The translations under genes were made by a program, and so were the position numbers. Under the pieces are notes generated by a model, which was given only the letters and a program-made list of their open reading frames with translations, made no database searches and was not told where the DNA came from. DNA of 64,000 nucleotides, taken from an uncultured Lachnospiraceae bacterium. Its GTDB lineage: Bacteria > Bacillota > Clostridia > Lachnospirales > Lachnospiraceae. Each line of letters begins with the position of its first letter. Position 1 is the stretch's first letter. Positions 34,081 through 41,653 of the stretch are shown here, in pieces. The DNA lies in NCBI GenBank assembly GCA_947626395.1, contig CANQRU010000002.1, positions 99,583 to 163,582 on the forward strand, read 5' to 3'.

Positions 34081-34139
34081 GCTGAACGCCCGCGCCGCGT
34101 CCACATATGGACCGCAGTCCTCAAAAGTCCCATGGATCA

Positions 34140-34192
34140 CCGTAAATGCTGATAATATAGTAGTACGGCGGAAAGGCCGAATACATTTACGG
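34140..34192 (+). promoter_or_regulatory. Inverted repeat covering the integrase ribosome site
   Basis: CCGTAAATG (34140-34148) and CATTTACGG (34184-34192) form a perfect 9-bp inverted repeat around 35 bases that include CGGC-GGAAAG-GCCG. The right arm overlaps the GGAGGT ribosome binding site of the recombinase at 34204, so folding would hide it. Confidence 0.45.
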
Positions 34193-34203
34193 AGGTATAT
34201 GAA

Positions 34204-34779
34204 ATGGGAAAAACACAGCCGATCAGGAACCGGAGCGACATCCGGAAGCTGAAACAGTACTATCTTGACAGAAATCAGATACGCAACTACGCTATGATCA
34301 CCCTTGCCGTCAACACATCGCTGCGGATCGGCGATCTCCTGCGCCTGAAGTGGGAAGACGTCTACGATTTTGAGACGCAGCGGTATCGGGATCATATCAG
34401 TCTGACGGAACAGAAAACGGGCAAGAAGAACCTGATCGCGCTTAACAAAGAAGCGGCCGCCGCGCTGCGTGTGCTTCAGCGCACCATAGGGCCCCGCCCC
34501 GGAGACGTGATATTCCGGAGCCGCAGCGGCGATAACCGTCCGATCGACCGGACGTGGGCATTCCGGATCGTCCGCGGCGCGGCGGAAGATCTCCATCTGG
34601 AGGGAACCATCAGCTGTCATTCGCTCCGCAAGACCTTCGGGTACCATGCGTGGAAGAATGGTGTTCCTCCGGCGCTCATCATGGCGGTCTACAATCATTC
34701 CTCGCTGGAGATCACCAAGCGGTATCTGGCGATCGACCAGGACGACCGGGATCAGGTCTTCCTGAAAATGAATCTCTGA
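34204..34779 (+). CDS. Minimal tyrosine recombinase
   Basis: A 191-residue site-specific recombinase consisting almost only of the catalytic domain. The catalytic set is visible: Arg in NTSLRIGDLL, Lys in QKTGKKN, HSLRKTFGYHAW, and the nucleophile region YNHSSLEITKRYL. It lacks the usual N-terminal core-binding domain. Not next to recognisable phage genes; such small integrases in Clostridia may act on local invertible segments or be remnants of elements. GGAGGT precedes ATG 34204. Confidence 0.85.
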   Translation: MGKTQPIRNRSDIRKLKQYYLDRNQIRNYAMITLAVNTSLRIGDLLRLKWEDVYDFETQRYRDHISLTEQKTGKKNLIALNKEAAAALRVLQRTIGPRPGDVIFRSRSGDNRPIDRTWAFRIVRGAAEDLHLEGTISCHSLRKTFGYHAWKNGVPPALIMAVYNHSSLEITKRYLAIDQDDRDQVFLKMNL

Positions 34780-34809
34780 GGATGCGTTCCGCCGGGGGCA
34801 GAATTCCGG

Positions 34810-35367
34810 TCAGGCAAACAGGGACTCCAGAAGGATTTTCGCGCCGATCATGATCAGGATCGCACCGCCGGCGATCTCCGCCCTCGACTTGTACCGCACG
34901 CCGAATACATTGCCGACCTTGACGCCGACGATGGACAGGCAGAAGGTGACGGCGCCGATAAACGACACCGCCGGAAGGATATGTACGCGCAGGACGGCGA
35001 ATGTGACGCCTACCGCCAGAGCGTCGATGCTGGTGGCGATGGCCAGGGGGAGCATCTCGCGGAAAGCGACGGAATCGCCGCAGTTTTCTTCTTCCGGATT
35101 CAATGCTTCCCGGATCATGTTGCCGCCGATGATGGCCAGCAGGATGAACGCGGCCCAGTGATCGTAGGCGTTGAGGGCTTCCTGAAAGCTGATGCCCATC
35201 AGATATCCCATGATCGGCATAAGAGCCTGAAAACCGCCGAAATAGAGGCCGATGATAACGGCGTGGCGCACATTCAGCTTTCGCATGGACAGACCTTTGC
35301 ATACGGAGACTGCGAAGGCGTCCATGGACAGGCCCACGGCGGTCAGAAACAGTTCGATCAGTGACAT
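34810..35367 (-). CDS. mntP: Manganese efflux pump MntP
   Basis: A 185-residue membrane protein with six hydrophobic segments and the paired Asp-containing motifs of MntP ([17 protein letters not shown] and [15 protein letters not shown]). It exports Mn(II). GAAGGAG lies before the ATG at 35367. Transcribed leftward from its own promoter through a structured leader, converging on the recombinase gene. Confidence 0.92.
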   Translation of the reverse strand: MSLIELFLTAVGLSMDAFAVSVCKGLSMRKLNVRHAVIIGLYFGGFQALMPIMGYLMGISFQEALNAYDHWAAFILLAIIGGNMIREALNPEEENCGDSVAFREMLPLAIATSIDALAVGVTFAVLRVHILPAVSFIGAVTFCLSIVGVKVGNVFGVRYKSRAEIAGGAILIMIGAKILLESLFA

Positions 35368-35374
35368 AGATAAC

Positions 35375-35567
35375 TCCTTCCTGATAAAAAAGAGACTTAT
35401 CTGCAGCCGGAAAACCGCAGATAAGTCTCATCATTTCCATGCGGGCAGAGCGCCGGTGGCGTTTCGCTCGTATTTCATATAGAACCAGGCGTACGCGGGA
35501 ACCGCGGCTGCCAGCGTGTTGGCTCTATCGCGCGGCAGATTGCCGCGCTGACTACTCCCTCATCTGA
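35375..35567 (-). promoter_or_regulatory. Probable yybP-ykoY manganese riboswitch with terminator
   Basis: On the minus strand the mntP leader contains GATGAGGGAGTAGTC, GCCAACACGC and GATGAGACTTATCTGC, parts resembling the yybP-ykoY (Mn-sensing) class, and ends in a 13-bp hairpin (GAGACTTATCTGC with GCAGATAAGTCTC) followed by TTTTTT at about 35385-35430. Location before mntP fits. Not all conserved bases of the class could be verified by eye. The leader also contains copy C of the dispersed repeat. Confidence 0.6.
35433..35474. repeat. Dispersed intergenic repeat, copy C (within mntP leader)
   Basis: Shares ATTTCCATGC, GGCAGAGCGCC and CTCGTATT with the other copies but is more divergent in the middle. 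The position inside the mntP leader RNA may mean partial chance resemblance. Confidence 0.4.
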
Positions 35568-35573
35568 AACATG

Positions 35574-35602
35574 ATTGTAGCCCATTTGGGAGTATTTGTC
35601 AA
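35574..35602 (-). promoter_or_regulatory. Promoter of mntP
   Basis: On the minus strand TTGACA (35602-35597), 17-base spacer, TACAAT (35579-35574). Confidence 0.7.
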
Positions 35603-35697
35603 GAAATCCGTGCTTTTTAAAGGCACCTACATCCGAGTGTAAAGGCATCTACATCCGGGCGGAGTAAATGCCAGGCCGGGAGCCATATCTGGGCGGA

Positions 35698-36132
35698 TTA
35701 CAGATACTCCCGCAGATCCCTGCACAGATTCTCCTCCATGCTGACAAGACGTCCGCAGATATCGCGGGAAGTCTCATCCGCGCCCTGATACTGGTTCATA
35801 TAGCGCTGCAGGGATTTGACGCCCATATTGCAGCCGTCGGTGATCAGGTCGGCCACGGTGGCGTCGCTCTCGTCTATGCCCATTTTCATGGTGGTCTTCA
35901 TCCAGGACATGGTCTTGGCTACCGGGTTCGGGTCCTTCTCGCCGCTGTTATGCTCATCCAGGAGAGAATGGATTTCGCTGCCCAGTTCTTCGTGGCTGGC
36001 TTTGCTTTTCTTAAGCAGATCCTTCATATCGGAATTCTGGATCTTCTCCAGTACGTCGTCGAAAGAGGCGACCGCCATCTTTACGCCGGCGTCGCATTCC
36101 TTCAGCAGTTCTACAGTATCGCTGTTCTTCAT
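35698..36132 (-). CDS. Ferritin-like four-helix-bundle protein
   Basis: A 144-residue all-helical cytoplasmic protein (VELLKECDAGVKMAV, HEELGSEIHSLLDEH, GVKSLQRYMNQYQGAD) with spaced acidic residues, resembling DUF2383/PA2169-type four-helix bundles. Metal-binding residues are not complete enough to claim ferritin activity. AGGAGGTGA precedes the ATG at 36132. Single gene, divergent from the Nudix gene. Confidence 0.6.
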   Translation of the reverse strand: MKNSDTVELLKECDAGVKMAVASFDDVLEKIQNSDMKDLLKKSKASHEELGSEIHSLLDEHNSGEKDPNPVAKTMSWMKTTMKMGIDESDATVADLITDGCNMGVKSLQRYMNQYQGADETSRDICGRLVSMEENLCRDLREYL

Positions 36133-36271
36133 ATCGTATCACCTCCAGATGGAATTTCCCTTAATTTGTGTAAAATGCCCCGGAAATATTCCGTGGCTGT
36201 AAAAAGTTGTGCTTTTCATTGCGCGATTTTGTGATATGATAGAGAGGATGCGCTGGAAGCCGTCTGGCTTA

Positions 36272-36350
36272 GATGAATACCGGCAGATTGTGATGAGTAT
36301 CAGCAGATTGAAATGAATACCGGCATGGTTGGAATGAACTGCGCAGATGG
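36272..36350. repeat. Degenerate 20-bp tandem repeat, four units
   Basis: Four 20-base units of the type GATGAATACCGGCAGATTGT stand between the divergent helix-bundle and Nudix genes, ending 21 bases before the latter's start codon. Confidence 0.6.
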
Positions 36351-36371
36351 AGCGGAGACTGGAGGAATCTC

Positions 36372-37391
36372 ATGACAAGTTTAAGTACTCTGTGCTACAT
36401 AGAACAAAACGGCAGCTGGCTGATGCTGCACCGCACCGTGAAGAAGAACGATGTGAACAAGGATAAATGGATCGGCGTCGGCGGACATTTCGAGGCGGAT
36501 GAAAGTCCGGAAGAGTGCGTGCTGCGGGAAGTGAAGGAGGAGACCGGCTATACGCTGACCTCCTACCGCTACCGGGGACTGGTCACTTTCGTGTCCGGCG
36601 GCGGGGAGACGGAATATATGTCGCTTTTTACCGCCGACGGTTTTGAGGGGGAGCCGGCTGCCTGTGACGAGGGGGAACTGGAGTGGGTGCCCATCGAGAA
36701 GGTCTGGGGGCTGAATCTCTGGGAAGGGGATAAGATCTTCTTCCGGCTGCTGGACGAGGGCGAGCCGTTCTTCTCCCTGAAGCTGGTCTATGACGGCGGC
36801 GGGAAGCTGGTAAGCGCGGCGTTAAACGGCAGGCCCATGGAACTGTTCGACATCTTAAATGAAGACGGCACGAAGAGCGGTATCGTCCGGGAGCGGGGCG
36901 TGGCCCATCGGGAAGGAAGCCTTCATCCGACGGCCCATATCTGGATCGTGCGGCCCAATGAAAAGAGCGGTTTCGACGTGCTGCTGCAGAAGCGGAGCGA
37001 GCGCAAGGACTCTTATCCGGGCTGCTATGATATCTCGTCCGCCGGGCATGTGGCGGCTGGGGATGATTATCTGACGACCGCGGTCCGCGAGCTCAGCGAA
37101 GAACTGGGTATTTCGGCAGCGGCGGCGGAACTGGAGCCTGCGGGACAGCATAAAATTTATGCGGAGAATGTGTTCTACGGCCGGATGTTTAGGGATGCGG
37201 AACTGTCGCAGATGTATGTGTACCGGAAGCCGGTGGACATTGCCGATCTGACGCTGCAGGAGTCGGAGGTGGAGCGTGTCGTCTGGATGGACTACGGGGA
37301 GTGCCTGGAGGCGATCCGCATCGGCAGCATGAAGACCTGCATCTTTGAGGACGAGTTCCGAACGCTGGGAAAGTATCTGGGGATTATATAA
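36372..37391 (+). CDS. Fused double-Nudix hydrolase
   Basis: A 339-residue protein with two Nudix domains in tandem. The first (residues ~1-150) resembles 8-oxo-dGTP-type MutT enzymes, with box G-x5-E-x7-REVKEETGY beginning at GGHFEADESPEECVL. The second (residues ~155-339) resembles the IDI-like/YfcD-type group (FDILNEDGTKSG, HPTAHIWIV) with box AGHVAAGDDYLTTAVRELSEELG. Both catalytic boxes are intact. Substrates of the second domain are unknown. TGGAGGAA precedes ATG 36372. Confidence 0.85.
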   Translation: MTSLSTLCYIEQNGSWLMLHRTVKKNDVNKDKWIGVGGHFEADESPEECVLREVKEETGYTLTSYRYRGLVTFVSGGGETEYMSLFTADGFEGEPAACDEGELEWVPIEKVWGLNLWEGDKIFFRLLDEGEPFFSLKLVYDGGGKLVSAALNGRPMELFDILNEDGTKSGIVRERGVAHREGSLHPTAHIWIVRPNEKSGFDVLLQKRSERKDSYPGCYDISSAGHVAAGDDYLTTAVRELSEELGISAAAAELEPAGQHKIYAENVFYGRMFRDAELSQMYVYRKPVDIADLTLQESEVERVVWMDYGECLEAIRIGSMKTCIFEDEFRTLGKYLGII

Positions 37392-37410
37392 AAAAGGAAC
37401 ACTGCAGATT

Positions 37411-38046
37411 ATGAAAAAGAAATGGTTTGAGCGCCCGCCTCATTTTAGGAAACGGCTTGCGATGATGCTTGCGGGCGTATTTTTCCAGGGCTTCTGCCTG
37501 TCGCTTCTGCGCCAGTTTGACTTCGGCACGGATCCCTGCGCGCTCTTTACGACGGGCCTGACGTACCATCTGCCGCTCAGTTTCGGCACCTGCCAGTTTC
37601 TGACGAACCTGGTCATGATGGCGTTTGTGCTGGTCCTGGACGCAAGTTATGTGGGATTCGGAACCCTTGGGAACATGATCGTCGTGGGCTATACGTCGGA
37701 TTTCTTCTGCTGGATCTGGAGAGTGGCGCTGCCGGCCGGCTTCCTGTCGCAGAAAACGGTGGAGTGGGTCCTGATCCTGCCGGTGCTGGCGCTTTTCATC
37801 CTGGCGGCGTCGGTGTATATGAGCGCCGGCCTGGGATCCGCGCCTTACGATTCCCTGCCGTTCATCCTCTCAGAGAGGCAGAGTAAGGTGTCCTTCCGGA
37901 CGATGCGCATGCTCTGGGACATCGGATTTACGGCCGGGGGCGTACTGATGGGAGCGCGTCCCGGGCTTGTGACAGTTATTATGGCGTTCTTCCTGGGACC
38001 GGTGATCGGAGCGGTGCGGGCGAAGATCGAGAGGCTGCTGGCATGA
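37411..38046 (+). CDS. YczE/YitT-like integral membrane protein
   Basis: A 211-residue protein with five or six hydrophobic segments and the motif GLGSAPYDSLPF typical of the YczE/YyaS family (also FGTDPCALFTTGL). Function unknown; relatives influence surfactin production in Bacillus. ATG 37411 lies 19 bases after the Nudix stop, so the two genes are probably co-transcribed. Confidence 0.75.
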   Translation: MKKKWFERPPHFRKRLAMMLAGVFFQGFCLSLLRQFDFGTDPCALFTTGLTYHLPLSFGTCQFLTNLVMMAFVLVLDASYVGFGTLGNMIVVGYTSDFFCWIWRVALPAGFLSQKTVEWVLILPVLALFILAASVYMSAGLGSAPYDSLPFILSERQSKVSFRTMRMLWDIGFTAGGVLMGARPGLVTVIMAFFLGPVIGAVRAKIERLLA

Positions 38047-38066
38047 GCATTTCCAAGAGATTTTTC

Positions 38067-38095
38067 TTGACAAGAAGCCTTCTTCTGTCTATAAT
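38067..38095 (+). promoter_or_regulatory. Promoter of the ileS leader
   Basis: TTGACA (38067-38072), 17-base spacer, TATAAT (38090-38095). Confidence 0.8.
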
Positions 38096-38102
38096 GGGAA
38101 AG

Positions 38103-38388
38103 ACATGTTAAATGACCGAAAGACACAGACGGAGACAGTAGCCCTGTGGGAACGTCCCAGCGAGCCGGCGGCGGTGCGAGGCCGGCATCAGTAGCACAGG
38201 AGGCGAAGATCACTCCCGAGTCGCAGACTGAAGAGGCTGCCGCAGCCGGGAAGGCGCGGCGGAACCCCAGTAGGTCCCGCCGGTTTCCACCGTTATATGG
38301 AAGCATATGTCAGTATGGTAATAGGTGGTACAGCGAAGTACGTTTCAGCCTTCGTCCTCATTTCCGGGGATGAAGGCTTAGTTTTTTC
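38103..38388 (+). promoter_or_regulatory. T-box riboswitch, isoleucine specific
   Basis: The leader contains an AGTA-type motif (38190-38193), the specifier segment CGAAGATCACTCCC with ATC (isoleucine) at 38209-38211, the T-box AATAGGTGGTACAGCG (38320-38335), and a terminator (AGCCTTC 38347-38353 with GAAGGCT 38372-38378, then TAGTTTTTT). It precedes ileS and should permit read-through when tRNA-Ile is uncharged. Confidence 0.9.
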
Positions 38389-38466
38389 ATTGTCTGAGCA
38401 TGCCGCGCCGCCGGATGACAGGGGCGCGGGCATGAGCCGCTCAGTTACCAGTTTGGAGGTTGAGAG

Positions 38467-41400
38467 ATGCCAAAGTATGCGAAAGTCTCCACGGATCTGA
38501 AGTTTGTGGAGCGCGAGAAGGAAGTGGAGAAGTTCTGGAAGGATCAGGACATCTTCGAGAAGAGCATGAAGGTGCGGGAAGGCTGCCCGACTTACACCTT
38601 CTACGATGGGCCGCCTACGGCCAACGGCAAGCCCCACATCGGCCATGTGGAGACCCGTGTGATCAAGGATATGATCCCCCGCTACCGGACTATGAAGGGC
38701 TATATGGTTCCCCGCAAGGCCGGATGGGACACCCATGGACTCCCGGTGGAGATCGAGGTGGAGAAGCTCCTTGGCCTTAACGGAAAGGATCAGATCGAGG
38801 AATACGGCCTTGAGCCGTTCATTGACAAATGTAAGGAGAGCGTCTGGAAATACAAGGGCATGTGGGAAGATTTCTCCGGCACCGTCGGTTTCTGGGCGGA
38901 CATGGACAATCCTTACGTCACCTATCATGACGACTATATCGAGTCCGAGTGGTGGGCCCTTAGGACCATCTGGGACAAGGGCCTTCTGTACAAGGGCTTT
39001 AAGATCGTGCCCTACTGCCCGCGGTGCGGCACCCCGCTGTCGACGGCGGAGGTAGCCCAGGGCTATAAGGATATCAAGGAGCGCTCCGCCATCGCCCGCT
39101 TTAAGGTGAAGGGCGAGGACTCGTATATCCTGGCATGGACGACCACGCCCTGGACCCTGCCCAGCAACGTGGCGCTGTGCGTGAACCCGGTGGAGACCTA
39201 CGCGAAGGTGAAGGCCGCCGACGGCTATACCTACTATATGGCCCAGGCGCTTCTGGATACGGTTCTCGGGAAGCTGGCCGATAAGGAGGCCGGTACGCCC
39301 GCCTACGAGGTCCTGGAGACTTACACCGGCAAGGAACTGGAATACAAAGAATACGAGCCTCTCTTCGACTGCGCGGTGGAGACCTGCGCAAAGCAGAACA
39401 AGAAGGCTTTCTACGTGGTCTGCGACTCCTACGTCACGCTGACCGACGGTACCGGCGTGGTCCATATCGCTCCGGCCTTCGGTGAGGACGACGCCAAGGT
39501 GGGCCGCGTCTACGACCTGCCCTTCGTCCAGCTGGTGGACAGTAAGGGCGAGATGACGGCGGAGACGCCTTACGCGGGCGTATTCGTGAAGAAGGCCGAC
39601 CCCATGGTCCTGCGGGATCTGGACGCCAAGGGCCTGCTTTTCGACGCGCCCAAATTCGAGCACAGCTATCCCCACTGCTGGAGATGCGACACGCCGCTGA
39701 TCTACTACGCCCGCGAGTCCTGGTACATCAAGGAGACCGCGGTCCGCGACGACCTGATCCGCAACAACAACACGGTCAACTGGATTCCGGATTCCATCGG
39801 CAAGGGCCGTTTCGGCAACTGGCTGGAGAACATCCAGGACTGGGCCATTTCCCGCAACCGCTATTGGGGCACTCCGCTTAATATCTGGGAGTGCGAATGC
39901 GGATATCAGCGCAGCGTGGGAAGCCGGCAGGAGCTGGCGGAGCTGAGCGGCGACCCGAATGCGGCGAAGGTAGAGCTTCACCGTCCCTATATCGACGAAG
40001 TGACCTTCCCCTGCCCCAAGTGCGGCAGGACCATGCACCGGGTGCCGGAGGTCATCGACTGCTGGTTCGATTCCGGCGCCATGCCCTTCGCCCAGCATCA
40101 TTATCCCTTTGAGAACAAGGAGCTTTTCGAGCAGCAGTTCCCGGCCCAGTTCATTTCCGAGGCCGTGGACCAGACGAGAGGGTGGTTCCACTCCCTGATG
40201 GCCGAGTCTACCCTGCTGTTTAATAAGTCTCCCTATGAAAATGTCATCGTCCTGGGCCATGTGCAGGACGAGAACGGCCAGAAGATGAGCAAGTCCAAGG
40301 GCAACGCCGTGGATCCGTTCGACGCCCTTGAGACCTACGGCGCCGACGCGATCCGGTGGTATTTCTATACCAGCGGCGCTCCGTGGCTGCCCAAGCGGTT
40401 CTCCGGCAAGGCCGTGACCGAGGGGCAGCGCAAGTTCATGGGAACCCTGTGGAACACCTATGCCTTCTTCGTTCTGTACGCGAACATTGACGAATTTGAC
40501 GCGACGAAATATACGCTGGATTATGAGAAACTGCCTGTCATGGACAGATGGATCCTTTCCCGCATGAATACAATGGTAAAGGATGTGGATGAGAATCTGG
40601 ACCAGTACCGGGTGCCGGAAGCGGCCAGGGCCCTGGAGGACTTCGTGGACGATCTGAGCAACTGGTATGTCCGCCGCAGCCGCGAGCGCTTCTGGGCCAA
40701 AGGCATGGAGCAGGATAAGATCAACGCCTATATGACCCTGTACACGGCCCTGGTGACCGTCAGCAAGGCGGCGGCGCCGATGATCCCGTTCATGACCGAG
40801 GCCATTTACCAGAATCTGGTGAGGAGCATCGATCCGGCCGCGCCGGAGAGCATCCACCTGTGCGACTTCCCGGCGACGGAGGAGAGCCACATCGATAAGC
40901 AGCTGGAAGCCGACATGGCGGAGGTGCTCCATGTGGTCGTCATGGGCCGCGCGGCCCGCAATACGGCCAACTTAAAGAACCGCCAGCCGCTTGCGCAGAT
41001 GTTCGTGAAGGCGGACCACGCCCTTTCGGAGTTCTATGTGGAGATCATCGAGGACGAACTGAATGTGAAGAAGGCGGTGTTTACCGACGACGTGCGCGAA
41101 TTTACGACTTACACGTTCAAGCCACAGCTTAAGACGGTGGGCCCGAAGTACGGCAAGCAGCTCGGCAATATCCGCAAGGCGCTTTCCGAGGCGGACGGCA
41201 ACGAAGCCATGGATACGCTTAAGATCACCGGCGCGCTGACCTTCGATTTCGGCAATGGCCCGGTGGTGCTGGCGGAAGAGGACCTGCTGATCGACATGTC
41301 CCAGAAGCCCGGCTATGTGACCGAGGCGGACAGCGCGGTCACCGTGGTCCTGGACGCCAACCTGACGCCGGAGCTGGTGGAAGAGGGCTTCGTGCGCGAG

Positions 41401-41631
41401 CTGGTCAGTAAGATCCAGACCATGCGCAAGGAAGCCGGCTTCGAGGTCATGGACCATATCACGGTCTATGAGCGGGGGAATGAGAACATTTCCCGGATCT
41501 TTAAGGGCCATGCGGACGAGATCAGATCGGAAGTGCTGGCGGAAGAGATCGTGTCGGGGCAGACGGACGGATATACGAAGGAATGGAATATCAACGGCGA
41601 GCAGGTTACGCTCGGCGTGAAGAAGATCTGA
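38467..41631 (+). CDS. ileS: Isoleucyl-tRNA synthetase
   Basis: A 1054-residue class I synthetase. HIGH motif GPPTANGKPHIGHVETR, KMSKS motif GQKMSKSKGNAVDPF, editing-domain segments WTTTPWTLPSNVAL and GTGVVHIAPAFGEDD, anticodon-binding C-terminal region. The length and the TANGKPHIGH form match the eukaryote-like type 2 IleRS rather than the ~930-residue type 1; characterised type 2 enzymes tend to be mupirocin-insensitive, so that property is an inference. TTTGGAGG precedes ATG 38467. Confidence 0.97.
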   Translation: MPKYAKVSTDLKFVEREKEVEKFWKDQDIFEKSMKVREGCPTYTFYDGPPTANGKPHIGHVETRVIKDMIPRYRTMKGYMVPRKAGWDTHGLPVEIEVEKLLGLNGKDQIEEYGLEPFIDKCKESVWKYKGMWEDFSGTVGFWADMDNPYVTYHDDYIESEWWALRTIWDKGLLYKGFKIVPYCPRCGTPLSTAEVAQGYKDIKERSAIARFKVKGEDSYILAWTTTPWTLPSNVALCVNPVETYAKVKAADGYTYYMAQALLDTVLGKLADKEAGTPAYEVLETYTGKELEYKEYEPLFDCAVETCAKQNKKAFYVVCDSYVTLTDGTGVVHIAPAFGEDDAKVGRVYDLPFVQLVDSKGEMTAETPYAGVFVKKADPMVLRDLDAKGLLFDAPKFEHSYPHCWRCDTPLIYYARESWYIKETAVRDDLIRNNNTVNWIPDSIGKGRFGNWLENIQDWAISRNRYWGTPLNIWECECGYQRSVGSRQELAELSGDPNAAKVELHRPYIDEVTFPCPKCGRTMHRVPEVIDCWFDSGAMPFAQHHYPFENKELFEQQFPAQFISEAVDQTRGWFHSLMAESTLLFNKSPYENVIVLGHVQDENGQKMSKSKGNAVDPFDALETYGADAIRWYFYTSGAPWLPKRFSGKAVTEGQRKFMGTLWNTYAFFVLYANIDEFDATKYTLDYEKLPVMDRWILSRMNTMVKDVDENLDQYRVPEAARALEDFVDDLSNWYVRRSRERFWAKGMEQDKINAYMTLYTALVTVSKAAAPMIPFMTEAIYQNLVRSIDPAAPESIHLCDFPATEESHIDKQLEADMAEVLHVVVMGRAARNTANLKNRQPLAQMFVKADHALSEFYVEIIEDELNVKKAVFTDDVREFTTYTFKPQLKTVGPKYGKQLGNIRKALSEADGNEAMDTLKITGALTFDFGNGPVVLAEEDLLIDMSQKPGYVTEADSAVTVVLDANLTPELVEEGFVRELVSKIQTMRKEAGFEVMDHITVYERGNENISRIFKGHADEIRSEVLAEEIVSGQTDGYTKEWNINGEQVTLGVKKI

Positions 41632-41653
41632 GCAGAGGAGAGGTTCGACTGGT

